Positions 8,867-19,467 of a stretch of DNA of 64,000 nucleotides are shown here, piece by piece; within the stretch, counting starts at the first letter, position 1; each line of letters begins with the position of its first letter. Source of the stretch: Pseudomonas aestuarii (GTDB taxonomy: Bacteria; Pseudomonadota; Gammaproteobacteria; Pseudomonadales; Pseudomonadaceae); the NCBI RefSeq assembly GCF_027988105.1, contig NZ_JAQJZJ010000001.1, positions 744,001-808,000 of the forward strand, written 5' to 3'. The notes under the pieces are model-generated. The model ran no database searches. It was not told where the DNA came from and saw only the letters and a program-made list of their open reading frames with translations. The position numbers and the translations under genes were made by a program.

Positions 8867-10960
8867 CTACTGCGGCAGGTTGGCGGCCTGGATGGCGGTC
8901 AGGGCGATGGTGTAGACGATGTCGTCGACCAGCGCGCCGCGCGACAGGTCGTTGACCGGCTTGCGCAGCCCTTGCAGCATGGGGCCGACGCTGATGCAGT
9001 CGGCGCTGCGCTGTACCGCCTTGTAGGTGGTATTGCCGGTATTCAGGTCGGGGAACACGAAGACCGTGGCGCGACCGGCCACCGGGCTGTTCGGTGCCTT
9101 CTGCCGGCCAACGCTCTCGATCGCGGCGGCGTCGTACTGCAGGGGGCCGTCGAGCAGCAGCTGCGGGTTGATCAGCCTGGCCAGGCGCGTGGCCTCGCGA
9201 ACCTTCTCGACTTCTTCGCCGGTGCCCGAGTCGCCGGTGGAGTAACTGAGCATGGCCACCCGCGGCTCGATGCCGAAGGCCATGGCCGAGGCTGCGCTTT
9301 GCACGGCGATCTCGGCCAGCTCAGTCGCAGTCGGGTCCGGGTTGACCGCGCAATCGCCGTAGACCAGCACCTGGTCCGGCAGCAGCATGAAGAACACCGA
9401 GGACACCAGGTTGTAGCCCGGCGCAGTCTTGATCAGCTGCAAGGCCGGGCGAATGGTGTTGGCCGTGGTGTGGATGGCGCCCGAGACCAGGCCGTCGACC
9501 TCGTCCAGGGCCAGCATCATGGTGCCGAGCACCACGTTGTCTTCCAGCTGGGCCAAGGCCATGGGCGCATTCAGGCCCTTGCCCTTGCGCAGTTCGATCA
9601 TGGGCTCGGCATAGCGCTCGCGGATCAGGTCCGGGTCGAGGATTTCCAGCCCCGGCGGCAGTTCGATGCCTTGGGCCTGGGCCGCGGCGTGCACGTCTTC
9701 CGGTTTGGCCAGCAGCACGCAGCGGGCGATGCCGCGCGCGTGGCAGATGGCGGCCGCCTGGATGGTGCGTGGCTCGCTGCCTTCTGGCAGGACGATGCGC
9801 TTGTCCGCGGCCTTGGCGCGCTGGACCAGTTGATAGCGGAACGCCGAGGGCGACAGGCGCAGCTCCCTCGGGGTGCCGCAGCGGGTGCGCAGCCAGTCGT
9901 GGTCGACATGACTGGCGACGAAGTCGGCGACCTTCTGCGCGCGTTCCTTGTCGTCCACCGGGATTTCCTTGTTCAACCGGTTGAGGTCAGTGGCGGTGTC
10001 ATAGGAACCGGTGCGCACCGTCATCACCGGCAGGCCGCTTTGCAGCGCGCCACGGCACAGTTCCATGATGCGTGGGTCGGGCACGAAGTCGCTGCACAAC
10101 AGCAAGCCGGCCAGCGGCATGCCGTTCATTGCCGCCAGGCTCGCGGCGAGGATGATGTCGTCGCGATCGCCAGGGGTCACCACCAGGGTGCCGGGCTTGA
10201 GCAGTTGTACGGTGTTGGCCACGGCACGGGCGCAGAGCATGATCCTGAGCATGCGCCGTTGTTCGTAGTCGCCAGCGTTGAGCACGCGGGCGCCGAGCAG
10301 GTCGGCGATGTCGCGGGTGCGCGGGGCGTTCAGCTCGTCCTGCCAGGGAATGCAGCCAAGCAGGCGGAAGTCTTCGTTCTTGAGCAGCGGCGAGTGTTCC
10401 TTCAGGCGCTCGCAGAAGGCGACGACGCCATCTTCGCTGCGCACCTTGTTGATGATGACGCCGAGCACTTTCGGGTCGCGCGGACCGCCAAACAGCTGCG
10501 CATGGATTTCTAACCGATCGCACAGTTCACTCAGGCTTTCCTGTTCCGGAGCCGAGACCAGGATCACCTCGGCATCCAGGCTCTTGGCCAGATGGAAGTT
10601 GATCCGCGCCGCATAGCTGGCCTGACGGGTCGGCACCATGCCTTCGACGATGATCACATCTTTGCCGGCGGCGGCCTGGTGATACAGGCTGATGATTTCT
10701 TCGAGCAGTTCATCCAGTTGGCCGTCGCCGAGCATGCGCTCGACATGCGCCAGGGCCAGCGGCTTGGGCGAATGCAGGCCGTGGGTGCGGGCGATCAGTT
10801 CGCTGGAACGCTCCGGGCCGGCATCGCCCTGATGGGGCTGGGCGATGGGCTTGAAGAAGCCGACCTTGAGGCCGGCGCGCTCCAGGCCGCCAACCAGGCC
10901 GAGGCTGATGGAGGTGAGGCCGACGCCAAAGCCGGTGGGCGAGATAAAGAAGGTGTGCAT
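8867..10960 (-). CDS. pta: Phosphate acetyltransferase (long form)
   Basis: Interconverts acetyl-CoA and acetyl phosphate. At 697 residues it is the long Pta type. The N-terminus is a BioD-like P-loop-type domain (FISPTGFGVGLTSISLGLV), the middle a DRTGG domain, and the C-terminal about 330 residues the PTA_PTB catalytic domain (RIVLPEGSEPRTIQAA, STGDSGTGEEVEKV, GPLQYDAA). It lies 149 bases downstream of ackA on the same strand, as expected for an acetate-pathway operon. Confidence 0.96.
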   Translation of the reverse strand: MHTFFISPTGFGVGLTSISLGLVGGLERAGLKVGFFKPIAQPHQGDAGPERSSELIARTHGLHSPKPLALAHVERMLGDGQLDELLEEIISLYHQAAAGKDVIIVEGMVPTRQASYAARINFHLAKSLDAEVILVSAPEQESLSELCDRLEIHAQLFGGPRDPKVLGVIINKVRSEDGVVAFCERLKEHSPLLKNEDFRLLGCIPWQDELNAPRTRDIADLLGARVLNAGDYEQRRMLRIMLCARAVANTVQLLKPGTLVVTPGDRDDIILAASLAAMNGMPLAGLLLCSDFVPDPRIMELCRGALQSGLPVMTVRTGSYDTATDLNRLNKEIPVDDKERAQKVADFVASHVDHDWLRTRCGTPRELRLSPSAFRYQLVQRAKAADKRIVLPEGSEPRTIQAAAICHARGIARCVLLAKPEDVHAAAQAQGIELPPGLEILDPDLIRERYAEPMIELRKGKGLNAPMALAQLEDNVVLGTMMLALDEVDGLVSGAIHTTANTIRPALQLIKTAPGYNLVSSVFFMLLPDQVLVYGDCAVNPDPTATELAEIAVQSAASAMAFGIEPRVAMLSYSTGDSGTGEEVEKVREATRLARLINPQLLLDGPLQYDAAAIESVGRQKAPNSPVAGRATVFVFPDLNTGNTTYKAVQRSADCISVGPMLQGLRKPVNDLSRGALVDDIVYTIALTAIQAANLPQ

Positions 10961-11109
10961 TGAGTCTCCAATCGTGTCGGGCGAGCGCTTACAGATAGGT
11001 AGGCGCTGGGCCGCAGGCGCTGTCGGTCGTGGTCGGGCTGGGTTTGCTGGGCGCGCAGGCCGGGCTTCGGCGCTGCGCTCTGCAATCCAGCCTGCATGGT
11101 CATCAGCAT

Positions 11110-12297
11110 TCAGTTATCGAGCAGGGCCAGGGTGTCGAGGGCGATCTGGCGTTCTTCGTTGGTCGGTACCACCAGCACCCGCGGGTGGCCATAGGCCTGG
11201 ATCGCGCCAGCAACGCCGCGGATGGTGCGGGCATTGGCCTCTTGGTCCAGGGCCAGGTTGAACAGTTTGAGGTGGGCCACGGTCTTGCTGCGGACCAAGG
11301 GCGAGTTTTCGCCGATGCCGCCGGTGAAAATCAGTCCGTCCAGCTGCGGCAGGGCGCAGCTCATGGCGGCGAGCGATTTGGCCAGGCGGTAGCAGAACAC
11401 CTCGATGGCCAGGGTGGCGCCGGCATGGCCCTGTTCGCGGGCTCGCTCAAGGCTGCGCATGTCGTTGGACAGCCCGGAAAGGCCGAGCAGGCCGCTTTCC
11501 TTGTTCAGCAACTGCTCGATGCGCTCCAGGCTCCAGCCCAGGGTGCGCGCCAGGTGGCTGTGCAGGTTGGGGTCGACATCGCCGCTGCGGGTGCCCATCA
11601 CCAGGCCTTCCAGCGGGGTCAGGCCCATGCTGGTGTCACGGCTCTGGCCGTTGACGATGGCGCAGGTCGAGCAGCCGTTGCCCAAGTGGGCCACCAGCCA
11701 ACTGCTGTCGCCGGCTGCCAGGCCGGCCAGCTCGGCCGCGCGATGGCTGACGTAACGGTGGCTGGTGCCGTGGAAGCCGTAACGACGCACGCCGTGCTCA
11801 CGGTAGAGCTTGTCCGGCAGGGCATAACGAAAGGCATGTTCGGGCAGGGTCTGGTGGAAGGCGGTGTCGAATACCGCCACCTGGGTCAGGGTGGGGAACA
11901 GCTTGATCGCCGCCTCGATGCCCTGCAGGTTGGCCGGATTGTGCAGCGGCGCCAGCGGCGCAGTGGCGTGAATGGCGCGCAAGGTGGCGTCATCCAGGCG
12001 GCTGGCCGCGGTGAAATGCTCGCCGCCATGCACCACGCGATGGCCGATACCGTGCAGCTTGCCGCCGGCGGCATTCTGCACCAGTGGCAATAGCTGGGCG
12101 AGGGCGGCGCGATGATCGCCATTGGGGATCATCAGGCTGTCCTTCTCGCCGCCACGCTGCCAGTGCAGCACCGCGTCGTGGCTGCCGAGGCGTTCGGCCA
12201 GGCCGCTGAGGGTGAATTGCGAGTGGGCTTCATTGACCAGGGCGAACTTGATCGACGAACTGCCGCAGTTGATTACCAGAATATTGCGTGCCGGCAT
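11110..12297 (-). CDS. ackA: Acetate kinase
   Basis: Makes ATP and acetate from acetyl phosphate and ADP, the partner of Pta. The 395-residue ASKHA-fold kinase shows the N-terminal signature [13 protein letters not shown], the middle signature [11 protein letters not shown], and FTGGIGENS near the C-terminus. Its ATG directly abuts the stop codon of the upstream DUF3565 gene, so the two are probably translationally coupled. Confidence 0.97.
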   Translation of the reverse strand: MPARNILVINCGSSSIKFALVNEAHSQFTLSGLAERLGSHDAVLHWQRGGEKDSLMIPNGDHRAALAQLLPLVQNAAGGKLHGIGHRVVHGGEHFTAASRLDDATLRAIHATAPLAPLHNPANLQGIEAAIKLFPTLTQVAVFDTAFHQTLPEHAFRYALPDKLYREHGVRRYGFHGTSHRYVSHRAAELAGLAAGDSSWLVAHLGNGCSTCAIVNGQSRDTSMGLTPLEGLVMGTRSGDVDPNLHSHLARTLGWSLERIEQLLNKESGLLGLSGLSNDMRSLERAREQGHAGATLAIEVFCYRLAKSLAAMSCALPQLDGLIFTGGIGENSPLVRSKTVAHLKLFNLALDQEANARTIRGVAGAIQAYGHPRVLVVPTNEERQIALDTLALLDN

Positions 12298-12822
12298 TTA
12301 CCGTTCCTTGTCTGTGTCGCTAGCAGCCTGTTGGACCTGTCCTTTCGCTGCGAGGGAAAGTCCGGATGGCAGCCGTTTTTGCGCTGTATCGAGGCGGCAG
12401 GCCGCCTGGCGAATGCTCGCTCTATTCGATGAAAAGCAGTGCGAAAAATGATCAGTTCCGCCTGTCCCGCAGTGGGGAAGTGTCAGGTCCGGCAGGCTGC
12501 CAGGGTTGGCTGCGCCGGACTCGACAGCTGCCATGCACCAGCCGCAGGCGAAGGGCTGATCCAAGCGGCTAGTGCGTTGTTTGGCGTCGAGCACCCAGGC
12601 GCTATTTTGCCACGGCGGCTGATGGCGCAGGTGCTGAGTATGACCACAGGACAAGATTGCCAGCCAATGACCGTCGGCGTCCTGACCAAAGTCAATCAAT
12701 CGCACCCGGGCTGCGTCTGGCCGTCCGTCAGGGCTGGGTTCGCTTTCGCGCGCGCCCTTGGTTAAACTTGTCCGTTCTTTATTTCTATGCAGAAGGTCTC
12801 CCCCCATGCTGATCGCCTCCAA
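12298..12822 (-). CDS. DUF3565 domain protein (start uncertain)
   Basis: The recognisable part is VRLIDFGQDADGHWLAILSC, then GHTQHLRHQPPW and FACGWC, matching the small DUF3565 family, with Cys/His pairs that could hold a metal. The frame stays open to 12822 (174 residues), but that overlaps the divergent slyD start and its promoter. A shorter product from an alternative start, for example GTG at 12705, is more likely. The C-terminal 50 residues look unconserved. Its stop is immediately followed by the ackA start. Confidence 0.6.
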   Translation of the reverse strand: MEAISMGGDLLHRNKERTSLTKGARESEPSPDGRPDAARVRLIDFGQDADGHWLAILSCGHTQHLRHQPPWQNSAWVLDAKQRTSRLDQPFACGWCMAAVESGAANPGSLPDLTLPHCGTGGTDHFSHCFSSNRASIRQAACRLDTAQKRLPSGLSLAAKGQVQQAASDTDKER

Positions 12823-13291
12823 TAAGGCTGTATCTATCGACTATACCCTTACCAACGATGCCGGTGAGGTGATCGATAGCTCCGCTGGCGGCGCGCCGCT
12901 GGTTTACCTGCAAGGCGCCGGCAACATCATCCGCGGTCTGGAAAAAGCCCTGCTCGGCAAGCAGGCCGGTGACGAGCTGGAAGTCTCCGTCGAGCCGGAA
13001 GAAGCCTATGGCGAGTACAGCGCCGAGCTGGTCGCGACCCTCAATCGCAGCATGTTCGAAGGCGTCGACGAACTGGAAGTCGGCATGCAGTTCCACGCCT
13101 CCGGCCCGGACGGCAGCATGCAGATCGTCACCATTCGTGAACTGGACGGCGACGACGTGATCGTCGACGGCAACCACCCGCTGGCCGGTCAGCGCCTGAA
13201 CTTCAAGGTCAAAGTGATCGAAGTGCGTGACGCCAGTGAAGAAGAAGTTGCGCATGGCCACGTGCATGGCGAAGGTGGTCATCAGCACTGA
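12806..13291 (+). CDS. slyD: FKBP-type peptidyl-prolyl isomerase, SlyD-like
   Basis: A proline isomerase and chaperone of 161 residues. The FKBP core is at 1-70 and 125-145 (VSIDYTLTNDAGEVIDSS, GLEKALLGKQAGDELEVSV). The insert-in-flap chaperone domain lies between, and the His-rich tail HGHVHGEGGHQH can bind nickel or other metals. The tail is shorter than in E. coli SlyD. Start at 12806 gives the standard MLIASNKAVSIDY; an upstream extension to 12758 is unlikely. Confidence 0.93.
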   Translation: MLIASNKAVSIDYTLTNDAGEVIDSSAGGAPLVYLQGAGNIIRGLEKALLGKQAGDELEVSVEPEEAYGEYSAELVATLNRSMFEGVDELEVGMQFHASGPDGSMQIVTIRELDGDDVIVDGNHPLAGQRLNFKVKVIEVRDASEEEVAHGHVHGEGGHQH

Positions 13292-13373
13292 TCCACTGGC
13301 GCAATGTCGAGGGCGCAATACGACTTATGGTCGTAGCAACTGTGCCGCCGACTGCTAAGCTGGGTTAAACGAG

Positions 13374-13402
13374 AAAGGCGCCTTCATAGAGGCGCCTTTT
13401 TT
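13374..13402 (+). terminator. Rho-independent terminator of slyD
   Basis: Stem aggcgcc/ggcgcct with an 8-base loop and a six-T run. Confidence 0.88.
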
Positions 13403-13443
13403 GTCCTTTGCCGGTAATTTGAAGCGTTCCCAAGGAGCTAGTA

Positions 13444-13926
13444 ATGAGTGCCTTTCACGACCTTAATCTGCGTGCTCTGGATGGTCAGGAACTGCCGCTG
13501 GCACCCTTCAAGGGGCAGGTTGTGCTGGTGGTCAACGTTGCCTCCAAGTGCGGCCTGACTCCGCAGTATGCCGGGCTGGAAAAACTCCATCAGCAGTACC
13601 GCGCGCAGGGCTTTACCGTGCTCGGCCTGCCGTGCAACCAGTTCGCCGAACAAGAGCCTGATAGTGAAGAGGCCATCCGCGAGTTTTGCAGCCTGAACTA
13701 TGGGGTGACCTTCCCCTTGGGCAGCAAGATCGACGTCAATGGGCATGAGCGTCATCCGCTGTACCGCCTGCTGGCGGGCGAGGGCGCGGAGTTTCCCGGT
13801 GACATTACCTGGAATTTCGAGAAGTTCCTGGTCGGTCAGGACGGCCGGGTGCTGGCGCGCTTCTCGCCACGCACTGTGCCGGAGGATCCCGCCTTGATCC
13901 AGGCCATCGAAAAAGCCCTGAGCTGA
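13444..13926 (+). CDS. Glutathione peroxidase (Cys type)
   Basis: A 160-residue thioredoxin-fold peroxidase that reduces peroxides in the cytoplasm. The catalytic cysteine is C36 in VNVASKCGLTPQY, not selenocysteine. The Gln (PCNQF) and Trp (ITWNFEKF) of the catalytic triad are present. A further Cys in the CSLNYGV region could serve as resolving residue, so thioredoxin-dependent activity is likely. The start has caaggagctagta upstream. Neighbour of slyD, as in P. aeruginosa as I recall it. Confidence 0.93.
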   Translation: MSAFHDLNLRALDGQELPLAPFKGQVVLVVNVASKCGLTPQYAGLEKLHQQYRAQGFTVLGLPCNQFAEQEPDSEEAIREFCSLNYGVTFPLGSKIDVNGHERHPLYRLLAGEGAEFPGDITWNFEKFLVGQDGRVLARFSPRTVPEDPALIQAIEKALS

Positions 13927-14020
13927 AAGACCTCCAGGCGTTCGCGGCAAGGTGCACTGCATACGGCGATCCGTTCGCAGCGCAGCGATAGCCTGGCGGA
14001 TTGATCGATGCTGCACTGCC

Positions 14021-14062
14021 TGCGGGTAGGGCGGCTTCGCAGCGCAGCGACAACCCGCCAGC
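14021..14062 (+). repeat. Dispersed extragenic repeat, copy A
   Basis: Core tgcgggtagggcggcttcg then cagcgcagcgacaacccgcc. The same core recurs at 19311-19353 (same orientation) and 25905-25943 (inverted), and a shorter box gtgcactgcct follows copies A and B. Each copy lies between genes. No gene is seen in the surrounding 13927-14223 gap apart from this and the operator near 14200. Confidence 0.75.
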
Positions 14063-14198
14063 ATTTGTGTCACGCCACGTCAGCAGGGTGCACTGCCTGC
14101 GGCGAGTACTGCCTACGGATCGCGTCATGCTAGAGGCTGTCCCTTCTCCCGCCGTTGTTAGCGCCTATCACGCCGATCAATAGTGCTGGGCGAGGCGA

Positions 14199-14211
14199 GA
14201 CGACCGGTCAT
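14199..14211. promoter_or_regulatory. Operator-like box before the tetR gene
   Basis: gacgaccggtcat contains the palindrome gaccggtc and lies 13 bases upstream of the TetR start. The same box (agacgaccggtca) recurs upstream of the ene-reductase gene. The shared site suggests autorepression plus control of the reductase. Confidence 0.7.
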
Positions 14212-14223
14212 ATCCTTGCCGGC

Positions 14224-14817
14224 ATGAATGCAAACCAACGACTCGACAAACGTGACCTGATCCTCGCCAAAGGCGCCGAGGTGATGACCCGTCGCGGTTA
14301 TCACGGTGCTGGCGTGCAGGAGATCGTGCAGGCCGCCGGCGTGCCCAAGGGCTCTTTCTACCACTACTTCGCCAGCAAGGAAGAGTTCGCCCTGCAGGCC
14401 TTGCAGCAGGTGTATGGCCCGCGTTTGCAGCGTTATGGCCAGGCCCTGGCGAACCCGGCGTTGAGCCCGCGGGCGCGCATCCTCGGTTACTACGCGGAGT
14501 TGGTGGAACACTTTGCCCAGCAGGAAAAGCTCGAATACCACTGCTTTATCGGCAGCCTGAGTTTTGAGATGGCCGAGCTGTCGCCCACCCTGGGTAGCGA
14601 GATCGACGCCATTTTGCAGCGTTCGGCGGACATCCTGCAGGCCTGCCTGCAGCAGGCGCAGGATGCCGGCGAGTTGGCCGCCAATGAGGATTGCCGAAGC
14701 CTGGCGAGCTTTATCACCAGCGCCTGGCAGGGCGCCCTGACGCGCTTGAAAGTGGCGAACAACACCTGTGCCCTCGAAGACTTCATGCAGCGCTTGCAGC
14801 GGTTGTTGCAGGCCTGA
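14224..14817 (+). CDS. TetR family repressor, NemR/AcuR-like
   Basis: A 197-residue TetR protein. The N-terminal helix-turn-helix is AGVPKGSFYHYFASKEEFALQ, typical of the NemR/AcuR subgroup, whose members respond to electrophiles through cysteines. Cysteines lie near YHCF, ACLQ, DCRS and TCAL, but which, if any, sense is not known. The gene is followed after 56 bases by an old-yellow-enzyme reductase, the same pairing as nemR-nemA in E. coli. Start at 14224 gives MNANQRLDKRDL; the longer frame from 14155 crosses the operator. Confidence 0.9.
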   Translation: MNANQRLDKRDLILAKGAEVMTRRGYHGAGVQEIVQAAGVPKGSFYHYFASKEEFALQALQQVYGPRLQRYGQALANPALSPRARILGYYAELVEHFAQQEKLEYHCFIGSLSFEMAELSPTLGSEIDAILQRSADILQACLQQAQDAGELAANEDCRSLASFITSAWQGALTRLKVANNTCALEDFMQRLQRLLQA

Positions 14818-14838
14818 TTTTTTAAAACTCCATCAAGT

Positions 14839-14851
14839 AGACGACCGGTCA
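14839..14851. promoter_or_regulatory. Operator-like box before the ene-reductase gene
   Basis: agacgaccggtca matches the box at 14199-14211 in 12 consecutive bases. It sits 23 bases upstream of the reductase ATG and 22 bases after the tetR stop. Confidence 0.7.
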
Positions 14852-14873
14852 CCTGGCCGGCAGAGGAACGACG

Positions 14874-15983
14874 ATGACCGATCCGGTAAAAGCCTTGTTT
14901 CAACCCTTCAGCCTGGGCGCGCTGGAGCTGCCGACCCGTGTGGTGATGGCGCCTATGACCCGTTCCTTCTCGCCGGGCGGCGTGCCCAACAGCAAGGTCA
15001 TCGAGTACTACCGTCGCCGCGCCGCCGGTGGTGTCGGCCTGATCGTCACCGAAGGCACCACCGTCGGCCACAAGGCCGCCAACGGCTACCCGAATGTGCC
15101 GCGCTTCTACGGCGAAGACGCCCTGGCCGGTTGGCAGAAGGTGGTCGAGGCGGTGCACGCCGAAGGCGGAAAGATCGTCCCGCAGCTGTGGCACGTGGGT
15201 AATGTGCGCAAGCTCGGCACCGAGCCGGATGCCAGCGTGCCGGGTTACGGCCCGAGCGAGAAGATCAAGGAAGGCAATGTCGTGGTCCATGGCATGACCC
15301 AGGACGACATCCAGGAAGTCATTGCCGCCTTCGCCCAGGCCGCCAAGGATGCCCAGCGCATCGGCATGGACGGGGTGGAAATCCACGGCGCGCACGGTTA
15401 CCTGGTCGACCAGTTCTTCTGGGCCGGCAGCAACCAGCGTAGCGACGAATACGGCGGCGACCTGGCCCAGCGCTCGCGTTTCGCCATCGAGCTGATCCAG
15501 GCGGTACGCGCCGCGGTCGGCCCGGAGTTCCCGATCATTTTCCGCTTCTCGCAGTGGAAGCAGCAGGATTACAGCGCGCGTCTGGTGGAAACCCCGGAGG
15601 CCCTGGAAGCCTTCCTCAAGCCGCTCAGCGATGCCGGTGTGGACATCTTCCATTGCTCGACCCGGCGTTTCTGGGAGCCGGAATTCGAAGGCTCGGACCT
15701 CAACCTGGCCGGCTGGACGCGCAAGCTCACTGGCAAGCCGACCATCACCGTCGGCAGCGTCGGCCTGGACGGCGAGTTCCTGCAGTTCATGGTCAATACC
15801 GACAAGGTCGCCGAGCCGGCCAGCCTGGAAAACCTGCTGGAGCGCCTGAACAACCAGGAGTTCGATCTGGTTGCGGTGGGCCGCGCCCTGCTGGTCGACC
15901 CGGATTGGGCACTGAAGGTGCGCGAAGGCCGTGAAGGCGACATCCTGCCGTTCAGCCGCGAGGCGCTGATGAGCCTGGTCTGA
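14874..15983 (+). CDS. Old yellow enzyme family NAD(P)H:flavin oxidoreductase
   Basis: An FMN-dependent ene-reductase of 369 residues with a TIM-barrel fold. The substrate-binding pair is H171-GA-H174 (HGAHGYLVDQFF), and the FMN-phosphate loop is near VAVGRALLVDPDW. Such enzymes reduce activated C=C bonds, N-ethylmaleimide, quinones or nitro compounds. The adjacent TetR gene and shared operator suggest induction by electrophiles. ATG follows agaggaacgacg. Confidence 0.93.
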   Translation: MTDPVKALFQPFSLGALELPTRVVMAPMTRSFSPGGVPNSKVIEYYRRRAAGGVGLIVTEGTTVGHKAANGYPNVPRFYGEDALAGWQKVVEAVHAEGGKIVPQLWHVGNVRKLGTEPDASVPGYGPSEKIKEGNVVVHGMTQDDIQEVIAAFAQAAKDAQRIGMDGVEIHGAHGYLVDQFFWAGSNQRSDEYGGDLAQRSRFAIELIQAVRAAVGPEFPIIFRFSQWKQQDYSARLVETPEALEAFLKPLSDAGVDIFHCSTRRFWEPEFEGSDLNLAGWTRKLTGKPTITVGSVGLDGEFLQFMVNTDKVAEPASLENLLERLNNQEFDLVAVGRALLVDPDWALKVREGREGDILPFSREALMSLV

Positions 15984-16029
15984 CTCTTGTTTCCCTGGGA
16001 GGCGCCGCACAACGGCGCATTCCCTCCTC

Positions 16030-16056
16030 AAGCCCCGGAACATCGGGGCTTTTTTT
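16030..16056 (+). terminator. Rho-independent terminator of the ene-reductase gene
   Basis: Stem agccccg/cggggct with a short loop followed by seven T. Confidence 0.9.
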
Positions 16057-16075
16057 CGTCCGCAAGATCAGTCGA

Positions 16076-17254
16076 TCAAGCCTGTGTGCGTCCGGCCGGG
16101 AGTTCGATAATGGGTGCCAGGGCCGTGCGCAGGTGCTGCTCGAACAACGAGATTATCGCTGGCCAGCCTTGCCGAGCGGCATGCTGGCGGGCATTCAGGC
16201 GCACCCGGCGCAGGCTTTCCGGCTCCTCCAGCAGCCAGCTGGCCGCCTCGATAAAGCCCTGTTCGTCTTCGGCCACGGCCAGGACACCGTTATGGCCGTG
16301 GCGGATGTGCTGCGCGGCGGCGGCCTGATCGAAGGCCACCACGCCAAGACCTGAGGCCAGGGCCTCGAGGACCACATTGCCGAAAGTTTCCGAGAGACTG
16401 GGAAAGACGAACAGATCGCCCGAGGCATAGTGTGCGGCCAATGCTTCGCCGCGCTGCAGGCCGCAGAAAACGGCATCCGGCAATTGCTGCTGGAGCGCCG
16501 CGCGTTGCGGGCCGTCGCCGACCAGGATCAGCTTCAACTGGCGTTGCGGGTGGGCGCCTTGCAGGGCACGAAAACTCCTGGCCAGCAGGTCGAGGTTCTT
16601 CTCCGCGGCCAGGCGGCCGACGTGCAGCACGGCGATGTCCTCATCGGCCAACCCCCAGCTTCGGCGTAGCGCGCTGCAGCGTTTGGCGGGGTGGAACAGC
16701 TGGCCATCGACGCCGCGGGCGAGCAACTCCAGGCGCTCGAAACCGCGACGTTGCAGCTCGATCAGCTGGCTGGTGCTGGGTACCAGGGTCATCTGCGAGC
16801 GGTTGTGGAACCAGCGCAGGTAGTTGGTCAGCACGCGGGTCAGCAGGGCGATGCCGTAATGCCCGGTGTACTGCTGGAAGTTGGTGTGAAAACCGCTGAT
16901 CACCGGAATCTGCAGGCGCCGTGCGGCGCGCAGGGCGGACAGCCCGAGCGGGCCTTCGGTGGCGATGTACAGCACATCCGGGCGCTGCCTTTTCCAGCGT
17001 CGCAGCAGCTTGTGCAGTGACGACTGGCCCCACTGCAAGCCGGGGTAGCCGGGCAGCGACCAGCCGCGGGTCAGCAGTAACTGGTCGTCGCTTTGGCGGC
17101 CGTCATCGCTGCTCTGTCGTGGGCGCACCAGTTGCAGGCGATGGCCGCGCTCGCGCAGGCCATCGACCAGGCGGCCGAGGGTATTGGCCACGCCGTTGAT
17201 TTCCGGCGGGAAGGTTTCAGTGATCAGGGCGATAGAGAGCGTGAGTGTGTGCAT
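16076..17254 (-). CDS. Glycosyltransferase family 4 (GT-B)
   Basis: A 392-residue cytoplasmic-side GT-B enzyme. The N-terminal acceptor domain has TETFPPEINGVANT. The C-terminal donor domain has LHVGRLAAEKNLDLL, LILVGDGPQRAAL and the EX7E-type segment FPSLSETFGNVVLEALASG. The sequence style matches bacterial GT4 enzymes that transfer a sugar to lipid acceptors (MgtA/alpha-mannosyltransferase-like, or glycolipid synthases made under phosphate limitation). Donor and acceptor are not determinable here. Start at 17254 chosen over the upstream ATG because MHTLTLSIALITETF is the conserved N-terminus. Confidence 0.87.
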   Translation of the reverse strand: MHTLTLSIALITETFPPEINGVANTLGRLVDGLRERGHRLQLVRPRQSSDDGRQSDDQLLLTRGWSLPGYPGLQWGQSSLHKLLRRWKRQRPDVLYIATEGPLGLSALRAARRLQIPVISGFHTNFQQYTGHYGIALLTRVLTNYLRWFHNRSQMTLVPSTSQLIELQRRGFERLELLARGVDGQLFHPAKRCSALRRSWGLADEDIAVLHVGRLAAEKNLDLLARSFRALQGAHPQRQLKLILVGDGPQRAALQQQLPDAVFCGLQRGEALAAHYASGDLFVFPSLSETFGNVVLEALASGLGVVAFDQAAAAQHIRHGHNGVLAVAEDEQGFIEAASWLLEEPESLRRVRLNARQHAARQGWPAIISLFEQHLRTALAPIIELPAGRTQA

Positions 17255-17293
17255 GGCAGCAGTGTCGGCTGCCGCCATGTAGCAGATGTGACA

Positions 17294-18049
17294 TTAACGT
17301 GGCGTTATCGTGACCGCCCGACCGCCACCTTCGCGTACCCAGAATAGCGTGGCCCCCGCCACCGCCGCCGGCATCATCAGGATGTTGACGAAGGGGATCA
17401 ACAACACCGCGTAGGTGATGCCGCCGAACCCCAGCGATTGCCAGCGCTTCTCGCGCAGCCAGGCGAGCATGTCCGGCCAGCTCATCTTGTTGTTGTCCGC
17501 CGGGTAGTCGATGTACTGGATGGCCATCATCCACACGCCGAACAGCAACCACAGCGGCGCGGCGATCAGGTTGACCACCGGGATGAAGGTGAGGATCAGC
17601 AGGCCGATGGCGCGCGGCAGAAAGTACCCCAGCTTGCGCATTTCGCGGCCCAGGGTACGCGGCACCATGGCCAGCAGTTCGGCCCAGCTGAAGGGCGGCA
17701 GGGTGTCTTCGCCGCGCACCACCACTTCGACCTTCTCGGCGAGAAAGCCGTTGAAGGGTGCGGCGATGATATTGGCCAGCATGGTGAAGGTGAAGAACAC
17801 CATCAGCAGCACCAGCACCACGAACAGCGGCCAGAGAATGTATTCGAGGAAGCTCAGCCAGCTCGGCAGGCTCGGCATGAAGGCATCGACCCAGCCGCTG
17901 AACTGCTGCACGGCAAAGCCGACCAGGGCGACGAAGAGAATCAGGTTGATCGCCAATGGCAGTAACACGAACAGCCGTAGTCCCGGGCTCAACACCAGTT
18001 TCAGCCCCTCGCTGAGGTATTGCGGGCCGGATAGTACGGGAGCAGGCAT
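17294..18049 (-). CDS. cysZ: CysZ/EI24 family sulfate uptake membrane protein
   Basis: A 251-residue inner-membrane protein with four to five hydrophobic segments ([56 protein letters not shown]). The family motif region [13 protein letters not shown] is conserved in CysZ, which mediates sulfate import for cysteine synthesis. The start at 18049 ([12 protein letters not shown]) is preferred to the longer frame. Next to trxB, divergently transcribed. Confidence 0.88.
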   Translation of the reverse strand: MPAPVLSGPQYLSEGLKLVLSPGLRLFVLLPLAINLILFVALVGFAVQQFSGWVDAFMPSLPSWLSFLEYILWPLFVVLVLLMVFFTFTMLANIIAAPFNGFLAEKVEVVVRGEDTLPPFSWAELLAMVPRTLGREMRKLGYFLPRAIGLLILTFIPVVNLIAAPLWLLFGVWMMAIQYIDYPADNNKMSWPDMLAWLREKRWQSLGFGGITYAVLLIPFVNILMMPAAVAGATLFWVREGGGRAVTITPR

Positions 18050-18257
18050 GGGGGTTCTCCGTGAGCTGAAAGTCGCGCCGACCTTACCGACTTTGTCCGG
18101 CAGGGGAAAGTCCGCCGCTGTCGGCCGAGACATCATAGGGATTCGCTATGCATGGAATTGGCAAAGGGTATTTCCTTGCTTGCCAGCACCTGCGTAGCCT
18201 GCGCATCAGTTCAACGACTGATCAGATTTTGCGGCTGGCTGCCCACCGCACTGTTGA

Positions 18258-19262
<1,005 letters not shown>

Positions 19263-19275
19263 CACCCAGAAGCGT

Positions 19276-19311
19276 GATGATCGCGCCGACGCAGCGCGTC
19301 GGTGCGATCAT
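19276..19311. terminator. Hairpin after trxB
   Basis: atgatcgc-ccgacgc and gcgtcgg-gcgatcat form a long stem with one bulge per arm around agc. There is no T run, so termination is probable but not certain. It leads directly into dispersed repeat copy B. Confidence 0.5.
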
Positions 19312-19353
19312 GCGGGTAGTGCGGCTTCGGCGCGCAGCGACAACCCGCCAGCG
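19311..19353 (+). repeat. Dispersed extragenic repeat, copy B
   Basis: tgcgggtagtgcggcttcg then gcgcgcagcgacaacccgcc, nearly identical to copy A at 14021. The companion box gtgcactgcct follows at about 19378, as it does after copy A. Confidence 0.75.
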
Positions 19354-19467
19354 TTGCGCCGTGCCGAGCAATCAATGGTGCACTGCCTCCGGCGAGTGAC
19401 TCCGCTGAGTGCGGATTGCTCAAGGCAATAGATCGGTTTGCAGGCAGCCGCAGTCGGCGGGAATTTT

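Noticed and set aside
8810..10513. Plus-strand frame of 567 codons across pta
   Set aside because: Low-complexity antisense translation of a well-defined Pta.
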